A program made the position numbers and the translations under genes. Under the pieces are notes generated by a model. The model saw only the letters and a program-made list of their open reading frames with translations, did not search any database and had not been told where the DNA came from. A DNA stretch of 64,000 nt from Burkholderiales bacterium. GTDB taxonomy: Bacteria; Pseudomonadota; Gammaproteobacteria; Burkholderiales; Burkholderiaceae_D. Each line of letters begins with the position of its first letter. The stretch's first letter is position 1. The DNA is taken from the NCBI GenBank assembly GCA_016196925.1, contig JACPWS010000027.1, forward strand, positions 1 to 64,000, read 5' to 3'. Shown in pieces: positions 1 through 7,261 of this stretch.

Positions 1-172
1 CATCGGCAACTTTCGACTGGCAGGTCAAAAAGCCCATGCTATCGCATCTGGCCCTTCTTCCTACTGCTAGATTGCACTTCGTATCTGAATCTAGGGACGC
101 CAGCCATGAAATGCCGGATACTCCCCATAAAACATAGAAAACGGGGGGCGTTTCATGGGGCCGCATCCGGCT

Positions 173-1735
173 TTACTGCGGCCTTGCCGGGAGCCGCGGC
201 GCGATCCGCGGAAAGCGCAGGGTGAAGCAGCTGCCCAGTTCCGGCTGCGATGTCGCATGCAGCTCGCCGCCCAGGACCGTCGTCGCGAGATTGCGCGAGA
301 TAGGCAGGCCGAGGCCGGAGCGCCCGTGTCCGAGGCGGGTCGTGAAATACGGGTCGAAGATGCGCGTCAGCGTCAGCGCATCCATGCCTATGCCGTCGTC
401 GGCCACGCGCAGCCTTATCCAGTCGCCGCCGTCGCCGGCATCGTCGATATCGGCGCTGATACTCAGCGTGCCGTGCTGGCGGCCGGCGTAAGCATGGGTG
501 AGCGCGTTTTCCAGCAAATTCGTCAGCAGCTCGGCCAGCGCGTCCGGATAGCTGTCGCACTCGAGGTCGGGCGCTATCGCGCAGACGATGCTGACGACGC
601 TAAAGCCGGCCAGCGCGTTCAGGCCGGCTGCTTGCGCGGCCACGACTTGCGCCACCAGTGGCGCGAGCAAAAAGCGCGCGCGTTGGTCGTTGCGGCGGCT
701 GACGGCCACTTGTTTGAAGCCGGTCACCAGCTGCGCGGCCCGTTCGCACGACTGGCTGACCAACGCGCTCAGGGCGCCGAGGTCGTTCAGGAAATTGTTT
801 AAAACCGAGCGCCGCAAATCGCCGCCGGCGAGCGCCGTCAGGATATCGGCGCTGCGCTCGTGCAGAGTGGAGGCGGCGGTCAGGGCGTTGCCGAGCGGCG
901 TGTTCAGTTCGTGCGCGACGCCGACCACCAGCGTGCCTAGCGCCGCCATTTTTTCGGCTTGCGCCAGATCGCGTTGCGCCTGGAGCAGCGCGCTTTCGGC
1001 GGCCTTGAAGGCAGAGCGGTCTTCCAGTATCCAGAAGGTGGCGCGGCGCGGGTCGTGCGCGTCCGCCACGTAACCGATCAGGTTTACCCACAGGTCGCTG
1101 CCGTCCCGGCGGCGCATGAACAGTTCGGTCTTGAACGGCCGTGCCTGCGATAGCAAGGGCGTCGCCAGCGCGCCGAGGGCGGCGTATTCCTGTTCCGAGC
1201 GGAACAGTTCGGCGGCCGGGCGGCCGATTCCGCTATCTCCGGCAAAGCCGAACATCTGGCCGAACATCGGGTTGTAGCGCGTCATTTTCCGGTTGCGCGT
1301 GATCAGGATGCCGACCGACGCGTTCAGCATCAGCGCCTCCATTTCCAGCATGCTCCTGGCGGCCGCGCCCGCCGGGGCGCTCGCTGACGCCAGGGGCGTG
1401 AGCGACAGCAGCCGTTGTGCCGGGTCGCGGCAAGCGAGTATCCTGAGCACGACCGGCAGCGCTTGCCCGTCGGCGCCTCGTATGCGGCTTAGCAGCGGGG
1501 CGCCCGGTTCCGCCAGGGCGATCTGCTGCTGCAGTTCGGCGCTGGCACCGGGTTCGTCGGGCAACAGGCTGCGCAAGGGCCGGCCGCCGAGCGCATCGGG
1601 CGTGCGCTGCACCAGATCGGCCAACGGCTGATTGACCGCCAGTATCGTGTCGGGCAAAGCCAGCAGGCAGGCCGGGGTTTCCAGCCAGGTCAGCAGTCCA
1701 TTTCTATCGACTTGTAATGTGCCGCGCCGCGCCAT
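173..1735 (-). CDS. PAS-PAS sensor histidine kinase (orphan)
   Basis: A 520-residue sensor kinase that should autophosphorylate on a histidine and pass the phosphate to a response regulator. Two PAS-like domains come first (about 10-115 and 130-245). The dimerisation region carries the H-box AHELNTP with His near residue 275. The ATPase domain shows the N-box (ELLTNLLENA), G1 (DDGIGM), F-box (FDPYF) and G2 (GRSGLGL). No membrane segment is obvious, so it is probably cytoplasmic. The start at 1735 is chosen because AAAGGAAAA lies just upstream; an open frame continues to 1855 with no good ribosome site. No response regulator lies beside it, so its partner is unknown. It is divergent from the atu-like operon, and a role in controlling that operon is only a guess. 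Confidence 0.88.
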   Translation of the reverse strand: MARRGTLQVDRNGLLTWLETPACLLALPDTILAVNQPLADLVQRTPDALGGRPLRSLLPDEPGASAELQQQIALAEPGAPLLSRIRGADGQALPVVLRILACRDPAQRLLSLTPLASASAPAGAAARSMLEMEALMLNASVGILITRNRKMTRYNPMFGQMFGFAGDSGIGRPAAELFRSEQEYAALGALATPLLSQARPFKTELFMRRRDGSDLWVNLIGYVADAHDPRRATFWILEDRSAFKAAESALLQAQRDLAQAEKMAALGTLVVGVAHELNTPLGNALTAASTLHERSADILTALAGGDLRRSVLNNFLNDLGALSALVSQSCERAAQLVTGFKQVAVSRRNDQRARFLLAPLVAQVVAAQAAGLNALAGFSVVSIVCAIAPDLECDSYPDALAELLTNLLENALTHAYAGRQHGTLSISADIDDAGDGGDWIRLRVADDGIGMDALTLTRIFDPYFTTRLGHGRSGLGLPISRNLATTVLGGELHATSQPELGSCFTLRFPRIAPRLPARPQ

Positions 1736-1901
1736 ACCGGTTTTCCTTTGCCCGCCGAATTTCGCCACTATGCCACTATGCCTCAAGGCAGCTGGTTGCG
1801 CAAAGCGCCGTCCTGCATTTTGCGGATGCTGTCCGGCACAAGCTGCGGGCGGCAAATCAGGCCGGCCTCAGGCGCGGTAAAAAAATGCGCAATTTAACCC
1901 G

Positions 1902-1930
1902 TTGATTAAATCAATCGCTTGATTTATTAT
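1902..1930 (+). promoter_or_regulatory. Candidate atuA promoter with overlapping inverted repeat
   Basis: TTGATT at 1902-1907 and TATTAT at 1925-1930 are 17 bases apart, a fair sigma-70 match. The -35 box is part of the inverted repeat TTGATT-A-AATCAA (1902-1914), and TTGATT recurs at 1919. This could be an operator for one of the TetR proteins encoded downstream. It is the only good promoter-like sequence in the 448 bases between the kinase and atuA. The rest of that gap holds the small ORF at 1970 and the 119-base repeat. Confidence 0.4.
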
Positions 1931-1969
1931 TTCTGCGGAATGCAATTCTGATCGGCGCACGGAGGCGGT

Positions 1970-2023
1970 ATGAGCAAGGAATTGTCGGTGGAGAGACGCG
2001 CTATAGAGTCGGCAATTGAATAG
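1970..2023 (+). CDS. Short upstream ORF with strong ribosome site, 17 codons
   Basis: ATG at 1970 is preceded by GGAGGCGGT, a good Shine-Dalgarno sequence, and the frame runs 17 codons to TAG at 2021. The last seven codons lie inside the 119-base repeat that begins at 2002, so the repeat supplies the stop. Either this is a leader peptide in the atuA 5' leader, or it is the beginning of an older gene cut off by the repeat. The peptide resembles nothing I recognise. Confidence 0.3.
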   Translation: MSKELSVERRAIESAIE

Positions 2024-2120
2024 ATAGAGCCGACTCCCCTCACCCCGGCCCTCTCCCGCAAGAGGGAGAGGGTGAGAACGGCGGCAAGAAAAATAAAACT
2101 ATTTTCTTGCCGACTCAATA
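2002..2120. repeat. 119-base structured repeat, left copy (inverted partner at 4030-4148)
   Basis: This copy matches the reverse complement of 4030-4148 over its full 119 bases, with about two mismatches seen by eye. It contains three nested hairpins: GAGTCGGC/GCCGACTC, CTCACCC/GGGTGAG around a CCCTCTCCC/GGGAGAGGG stem, and CGGCAAGAAAA/TTTTCTTGCCG. It lies between the candidate promoter and atuA, so it would be transcribed in the 5' leader. The CCCTCTCCC-type core is a hairpin that recurs widely in proteobacterial genomes. Confidence 0.9.
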
Positions 2121-2183
2121 AGGGCAGGCGGCGTTCCGCGAAAAGCGCAGCCCGCAATGGACTGGACGCTAAGGAGTAAGCCC

Positions 2184-3983
2184 ATGTCAAAACCAACGAT
2201 CGCCATCGGCGGCGCTTCCGGCTTCTGGGGCGACAGCCTCAGCGGCCCCACGCAACTGGTCGCTTCCGGCCAGATCGATTACCTGGTGTTCGATTATCTG
2301 GCCGAGCTGACCATGTCTTTGCTGGCCTCGGCGCGCATGAAAAATCCGGCACTCGGCTATGCCACCGATTTCGTCACCGTCGCCATGAAGGCGGTGCTGA
2401 AAGACGCCAGGGCCAGGGGCATACGCGTGATCGCGAATGCCGGCGGCGTCAACCCGCGCGCCTGCGCAGAGGCGCTGCAGGCGCTGGCCGGGGAACTCGG
2501 CGTCGGCCTCAGGATCGCCGTGGTCGAAGGCGACGATGTGCTGCCGCTGTTGCCCGCCTTGCGCGAAGAGGGCGTGTGCAACATGCAGAACGGCGAGGCC
2601 TTGCCGGAAAAGATATTGACGGCGAACGCCTATCTGGGCGCGTTGCCGATCAAGCTGGCGCTCGACGCCGGCGCCGATGTGGTGATCACCGGGCGCTGCG
2701 TCGACAGCGCCGTCACGCTTGGCGCCTTGCTGCACGAATTTAACTGGAGCATGGACGATTACGACAGGCTGGCCGCCGCCAGCCTGGCCGGCCATCTGAT
2801 CGAATGCGGCTGCCAGGGCGTCGGCGGCTTGCATACCGATTGGGAAAGCGTGCCCGACTGGGCGCACAGCGGCTACCCTATCGTCGAATGCAGCCGCGAC
2901 GGCAGCTTCGTCGTCACCAAGCCGGCAGGCAGCGGCGGGCTGGTGACGCCGGCCACGGTGGGCGAACAATTGCTGTATGAAATCGGCGACCCGGCGCGTT
3001 ATCTCTTGCCCGACGTGATTTGCGACTTCAGCCAGGTCACGCTGACGCAGGACGGCGCACACCGGGTCAGGGTGGATGGCGTCCGGGGTTTGCCGCCGCC
3101 GGCTAGCTACAAAGTCAGCGCCACCTATGCCGACGGTTACCGCTGCGCGGCGCAACTGACCGTGGTCGGCTTCGATGCCGAACGCAAGCTCAGGCGCACG
3201 GCGCAAGCGATACTGGAGCGCACCAGGGAAATGTTGGCGCGCCTCGGCTTGCCCGATTACAGCGCGACCCGGCTCGAAGTGCTGGGCGCCGCCTCGGCCT
3301 ATGGCGAGCACATTGTCCGCTCGCCCATGTTGGAAGCCGTGATGTGGCTGGCGGTCAGCCATACCCACAAACCGGCGCTGGACATCTTTTCGCGCGAAAT
3401 CGCGCCGGCCGGCACTTCCTGGGCGCCTGGCACCACCGGCGCCGGCGGCGGCCGTCCGGCCGTATCGCCGGCCATCAAGCAAGTCGCCTTTTTGCTCGAT
3501 AGGCGGCGTCTGCAAGCCACGGTGCAAATACTGGGCGGCGAGCGCATGCCCGTTCCACCGACACAGGGCAGCATGCAGGCGGCCGCGCCGGCGCCGGAAG
3601 CGGAGGCCGGCTTTTGCCTGTTGCCGCAAGCCGATTTTATCGTCCTGCCCTTAATCCGGTTGGCGTATGCGCGCAGCGGCGACAAGGGCGATATCGCCAA
3701 CATAGGCGTGATCGCGCGCAAGCCGGACTACCTGCCGCTGTTGCGCGCGCAGCTGACGGCGGACAGCGTGGCCGCTTACCTGGCGCGTCTGGTCAAGGGC
3801 AAAGTGACGCGCTATGCCTTGCCCGGCATCCACGCCTTCAATTTCGTGTGCGAACAGGCGCTGGACGGCGGCGGCATGGCCTCGCTGCGCCACGATCCGC
3901 TGGGCAAGGGCATGGCGCAAATCTTGTTGTCGATGCCGATACGGGTGCCGGCAAACATGTACAACGACGCAGCAGCGGAATAG
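2184..3983 (+). CDS. atuA: AtuA-family acyclic terpene utilisation protein
   Basis: A 599-residue protein of the AtuA family (formerly DUF1446), needed for citronellol and geraniol use in Pseudomonas. Its exact reaction is not firmly settled; a role at the level of the branched hydroxyglutaryl-CoA-type intermediate has been proposed. The large N-terminal domain begins with a GGASGFWGDS glycine motif and covers about residues 1-450. A small C-terminal domain (about 485-590) contains ARSGDKGDIANIG, typical of the AtuA C-terminal ferredoxin-like domain. The start at 2184 follows AAGGAG at a good distance; an in-frame ATG at 2157 has no ribosome site. The gene is exactly bracketed by 119-base inverted repeats. 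It leads an operon with atuC, atuD and atuF homologues, which supports the assignment. Confidence 0.85.
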   Translation: MSKPTIAIGGASGFWGDSLSGPTQLVASGQIDYLVFDYLAELTMSLLASARMKNPALGYATDFVTVAMKAVLKDARARGIRVIANAGGVNPRACAEALQALAGELGVGLRIAVVEGDDVLPLLPALREEGVCNMQNGEALPEKILTANAYLGALPIKLALDAGADVVITGRCVDSAVTLGALLHEFNWSMDDYDRLAAASLAGHLIECGCQGVGGLHTDWESVPDWAHSGYPIVECSRDGSFVVTKPAGSGGLVTPATVGEQLLYEIGDPARYLLPDVICDFSQVTLTQDGAHRVRVDGVRGLPPPASYKVSATYADGYRCAAQLTVVGFDAERKLRRTAQAILERTREMLARLGLPDYSATRLEVLGAASAYGEHIVRSPMLEAVMWLAVSHTHKPALDIFSREIAPAGTSWAPGTTGAGGGRPAVSPAIKQVAFLLDRRRLQATVQILGGERMPVPPTQGSMQAAAPAPEAEAGFCLLPQADFIVLPLIRLAYARSGDKGDIANIGVIARKPDYLPLLRAQLTADSVAAYLARLVKGKVTRYALPGIHAFNFVCEQALDGGGMASLRHDPLGKGMAQILLSMPIRVPANMYNDAAAE

Positions 3984-4029
3984 ACCTCCGTCGCTGCCCG
4001 GCTCCACCGATGTTGAAACGAGCGCTAAC

Positions 4030-4148
4030 TATTGAGTCGGCAAGAAAATAGTTTTATTTTTCTTGCCGCCGTTCTCACCCTCTCCCGCTTGCGGGAGAGG
4101 GCCGGGGTGAGGGGAGTCGGCTCCATCTATTCAATTGCCGACTCTATA
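4030..4148. repeat. 119-base structured repeat, right copy
   Basis: Near-identical inverted partner of 2002-2120, with matching ends (TATTGAGTCG at the inner edge, CGACTCTATA at the outer edge). It sits 46 bases after the atuA stop and upstream of the atuB remnant. Its hairpins could act as an intra-operon processing or attenuation site. The two copies could also recombine and invert the intervening atuA. Confidence 0.9.
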
Positions 4149-4206
4149 AGCGCAGCTGCGGTGCAACTTTTTGATATCAGCCAGACCAAGAATTGAGGAG
4201 GCATCG

Positions 4207-4359
4207 ATGTACCGGTCCATATTCAAACCCGCTTTGTTCGAACGGCGTACCGTCATCGTCAGCGGCGGCTACCCTATGGGCGAAGTGCAGAACCGGGCCT
4301 TCGACGGCTTTCACCTCGGCGCCACGCCCGGGGTCTTGCAAGCGCAGGAGGAAAACTGA
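4207..4359 (+). pseudogene. Internally deleted atuB-like SDR remnant, 50 codons
   Basis: ATG at 4207 follows a strong AGGAGG. The first 24 residues (MYRSIFKPALF...TVIVSGG) read like the N-terminus of a citronellol/citronellal-type short-chain dehydrogenase (AtuB), up to the first glycines of the NAD motif. The remainder (NRAFDGFHLGATP...) looks like the C-terminal tail of the same kind of SDR. The whole catalytic middle is missing, as if by an in-frame deletion of about 200 codons. The TGA at 4357-4359 overlaps the atuC start as TGATG, so translation of this remnant may still deliver ribosomes to atuC. The AtuB link comes from recalled family sequence and gene order, not a search. It cannot be an active dehydrogenase. 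Confidence 0.6.
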
Positions 4360-5978
4360 TGCCCATCCTTGATACCCGACTCGTCGCGCACAGCGAACAA
4401 TATCGAAGCAATCGCGCCGCCCTGCTGGAACAAATCGCCGAATTGCGCGCGCTCGAGCAGCGCACGCGCGACAAATCGGCCGTCGCGCGCGCCTTGTTCG
4501 ATCAGCGCGGCCAGCTGTTGCCGCGCGACCGGCTGGCGCGCCTGCTCGATCTGGGCGCGCCTTTCCTGGAACTCTGCACGCTGGCCGGTTACGGCCTCGA
4601 TCACCCCGATGCGGCGCGCTCGATACCGGGCGCCGGCCTGGTCGCGGGCATCGGTTATGTCAGCGGCGTGCGCGCCATGGTCGTGGTCGACGACGCCGGC
4701 ATCGATGCCGGTGCGGTGCAGCCTATGGGCATAGAAAAATTCCAGCGCGTGCAAAAAATCGCGTTCGATCAGAAGCTGCCTTTCATCCACCTGGTGGAAT
4801 GCGCCGGCGCCAATCTGCTCGCCTACCAGGTCGAGACTTTCATCCACGGCGGCAGCGGCTTCTATTGGCTGGCGCGGCTGTCGGCCGCCGGCTTGCCGGT
4901 GATCAGCGTGGTGCATGGCTCCAGCACCGCCGGCGGCGCCTATATGCCGGGCTTGTCCGATTACGTGGTGATGGTGCGCGAGCGCGCTCGGGCTTTCCTG
5001 GCCGGGCCGCCGCTGCTGAAAGCCGCCACCGGCGAGATCGCCAGCGAAGAAGAGCTGGGCGGCGCCGAAATGCACGCCAGCGTGTCCGGCCTGGCCGACT
5101 ATCTGGCGCAAGACGATGCCGACGCCGTGCGCATCGCGCGCGAACTGGTGGCGGCGCTGGACTGGAACCGCGCTTTGCCGCAGCCTGAGCGCCCCTACGC
5201 GGCGCCGTGCTTCGACGCCGAAGAATTGCTCGGCATCGCCGTGCCCGACCACAAGAAGCCGCTCGACATGCGCGAAGTGATCGCGCGCATCGTCGACGGC
5301 TCCGACTTTCTGGAATTTAAACCCGATTACGGCGCGGCGACCGTCACCGGCCATGCCGCGATTTGCGGCATGCGCATCGGCATCATCACGAATAACGGCC
5401 CGCTCGATCCGGCCGGCGCCAGCAAAGCCACCCATTTCATCCAGGCTTGCTGCCAGTCCGGCACGCCGCTGCTGTATCTGCAAAACACCACCGGCTTCAT
5501 CGTCGGCAGGGCGTCCGAGCAGGCCGGCATGATCAAGCACGGCGCCAAGATGATACAGGCGATGGCGAATGCGACCGTGCCGCGCATTACCGTGCATTGC
5601 GGCGCTTCTTTCGGCGCCGGCAATTACGGCATGGCGGGGCGCGGCTTCTTTCCCGATTTCTGCTTCAGCTGGCCGAACGCCAGGACCGCCGTGATGGGCG
5701 CCGAACAAGCCGCCAACACCATGGCGATCGTGATGGAAGGCAGCATGCGCCGCAAGGGCGTGGAAGTCGACTGGCAAGCGATAGCGGGCATGCGCGCCAA
5801 GGTCATCGCGACCTTCGAAAAGCAGAGCGGCGTGCATTACACCTCGGCCCGCCTGCTCGACGACGGCGTGATCGACCCGCGCGACACGCGCAAGCTGCTG
5901 GCGATGGTGTTGTCCGTGTGCGAAGAAGCGCGGCGCAGGACGCTGCACCCGGTGCAGTTCGGCGTAGCGCGGCCTTGA
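4359..5978 (+). CDS. atuC: Geranyl-/methylcrotonyl-CoA carboxylase-type carboxyltransferase subunit
   Basis: A 539-residue carboxyltransferase (beta) subunit of a biotin-dependent acyl-CoA carboxylase. It transfers CO2 from carboxybiotin to the gamma carbon of a 3-methyl-2-enoyl-CoA. Both crotonase-fold halves are visible: an N-half with GSSTAGGAYMPGLSD and the segment LAGPPLLKAATGEI (about 190-230), and a C-half with NNGPLDPAGASKATHFIQ and GASFGAGNYGMAGR (about 345-430). Length fits the MccB/LiuB/AtuC group. The C-half pattern plus neighbouring atuA and atuD favour geranyl-CoA over methylcrotonyl-CoA, but substrate cannot be fixed from sequence alone. It starts inside the stop of the atuB remnant (TGATG) with GGAGG upstream. 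Its biotin carboxylase partner is at 7262-9280. Confidence 0.88.
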   Translation: MPILDTRLVAHSEQYRSNRAALLEQIAELRALEQRTRDKSAVARALFDQRGQLLPRDRLARLLDLGAPFLELCTLAGYGLDHPDAARSIPGAGLVAGIGYVSGVRAMVVVDDAGIDAGAVQPMGIEKFQRVQKIAFDQKLPFIHLVECAGANLLAYQVETFIHGGSGFYWLARLSAAGLPVISVVHGSSTAGGAYMPGLSDYVVMVRERARAFLAGPPLLKAATGEIASEEELGGAEMHASVSGLADYLAQDDADAVRIARELVAALDWNRALPQPERPYAAPCFDAEELLGIAVPDHKKPLDMREVIARIVDGSDFLEFKPDYGAATVTGHAAICGMRIGIITNNGPLDPAGASKATHFIQACCQSGTPLLYLQNTTGFIVGRASEQAGMIKHGAKMIQAMANATVPRITVHCGASFGAGNYGMAGRGFFPDFCFSWPNARTAVMGAEQAANTMAIVMEGSMRRKGVEVDWQAIAGMRAKVIATFEKQSGVHYTSARLLDDGVIDPRDTRKLLAMVLSVCEEARRRTLHPVQFGVARP

Positions 5979-6037
5979 TTTTTATTTGTGAACGTATGGA
6001 ATCAATCTTGCGCAACTGATGCCGGTAATAAATCGAT

Positions 6038-6064
6038 GATGGGTTTCGCTACGCTCTACCCATC
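6038..6064. repeat. Short hairpin repeat between atuC and atuD
   Basis: GATGGGT and ACCCATC form a stem around a loop rich in CGCTACGCTCT. Fragments like this are common as dispersed repeats in proteobacteria. It lies in the 122-base gap between atuC and atuD. Confidence 0.5.
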
Positions 6065-6100
6065 CTGCTAAATGAAATTCTGGATACCAAGGAGGCCAGC

Positions 6101-7258
6101 ATGCAATTCACCCACGAACATCTGGAACTGCAACGCAATCTGAAACGCTTCATCGACAGCGAAATCAACCCTTTCATCGACGAATGGGAAGCAGCGGAAA
6201 TTTTCCCGGCCAGGGAATTGTTCCGCAAGATGGGCGAACTCGGCTTTCTCGGCATCTCCAAGCCGGCGGCTTTCGGCGGCCTCGGCCTCGATTACTCTTA
6301 CTCGGTGGCGATGGCGGAGACGCTCGGGCACATCAACTGCGGCGGCGTGCCGATGGCGATCGGCGTGCAGACCGATATGGCGACGCCGGCGCTGGCGCGT
6401 TTCGGCTCGGACGCCTTGCGCGAAGAATTCCTGGCGCCGGCCATCGCTGGTGAAGCGGTCGCCTGCGTCGGCGTGTCCGAGCCGGGGGCCGGTTCCGATG
6501 TCGCCGCGATCAAGACCACGGCGCGCAAGGATGGCGGCGATTACATCATCAACGGCAGCAAGATGTGGATCACGAACAGCCTGCAAGCCGACTGGATGTG
6601 CCTGTTGGCGAATACTTCGGACGATCCCGCGCACAGGAATAAATCGCTGATCGTCGTGCCGATGAACGCCAGGGGCGTTTCGGTCGGCAAGAAGATCAGG
6701 AAGATAGGCATGAATTCTTCCGACACCGGCCTGATCTATTTCGACGAAGTGCGCGTGCCGCAACGCAACCGCATCGGCGACGAGGGCCGTGGCTTCACTT
6801 ACCAGATGCTGCAATTCCAGGAAGAGCGCATGTGGTGCGCGGCCAGCAATATCGCGTCGCTCGGCAATTGCATAGACGCGACCATAGCGTACGGCCGCGA
6901 GCGCAAGATTTTCGGCGCCAGCGTGGTCGACAATCAATGGGTGCATTTCAAGCTGGCGGAACTGAAGACCGAAGTCGAAGCGCTGCGCGCGCTGGTGTAC
7001 CGCGCTTGCGAGCTGTATATCGTGCAGCAAGACGTGACCGAGCTGGCCTCGATGGCGAAACTGAAAGCCGGCCGCCTGGCGCGCATCGTGCCCGACACTT
7101 GCCTGCAATTCTGGGGCGGCGCCGGTTTCACCTGGGACAATCCGGTCGCGCGCTTTTACCGCGACGGCCGCCTGACCTCGATAGGCGGCGGCGCCGACGA
7201 AGTCATGCTCAGCATCATCTGCAAATACATGGATATTTTGCCGAGCAAAAAAGGCTGA
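6101..7258 (+). CDS. atuD: Acyl-CoA dehydrogenase, citronellyl-CoA dehydrogenase-like
   Basis: A 385-residue FAD-dependent acyl-CoA dehydrogenase that should form the alpha-beta double bond needed before the biotin-dependent carboxylation. The family signature CVGVSEPGAGSDVAAIKTTA (about 125-145) and the substrate-binding and flavin-binding blocks are present. The likely catalytic glutamate is in GGGADEVM near residue 368. AAGGAGG lies at good spacing before the ATG. Its place between the two carboxylase subunits matches atuD. The native electron acceptor would be ETF, which is not encoded in the window. Confidence 0.87.
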   Translation: MQFTHEHLELQRNLKRFIDSEINPFIDEWEAAEIFPARELFRKMGELGFLGISKPAAFGGLGLDYSYSVAMAETLGHINCGGVPMAIGVQTDMATPALARFGSDALREEFLAPAIAGEAVACVGVSEPGAGSDVAAIKTTARKDGGDYIINGSKMWITNSLQADWMCLLANTSDDPAHRNKSLIVVPMNARGVSVGKKIRKIGMNSSDTGLIYFDEVRVPQRNRIGDEGRGFTYQMLQFQEERMWCAASNIASLGNCIDATIAYGRERKIFGASVVDNQWVHFKLAELKTEVEALRALVYRACELYIVQQDVTELASMAKLKAGRLARIVPDTCLQFWGGAGFTWDNPVARFYRDGRLTSIGGGADEVMLSIICKYMDILPSKKG

Positions 7259-7261
7259 GCG

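Noticed and set aside
1-172. A gene in the first 172 bases.
   Set aside because: No open frame with coding character or ribosome site; it is the 3' flank of the histidine kinase gene.
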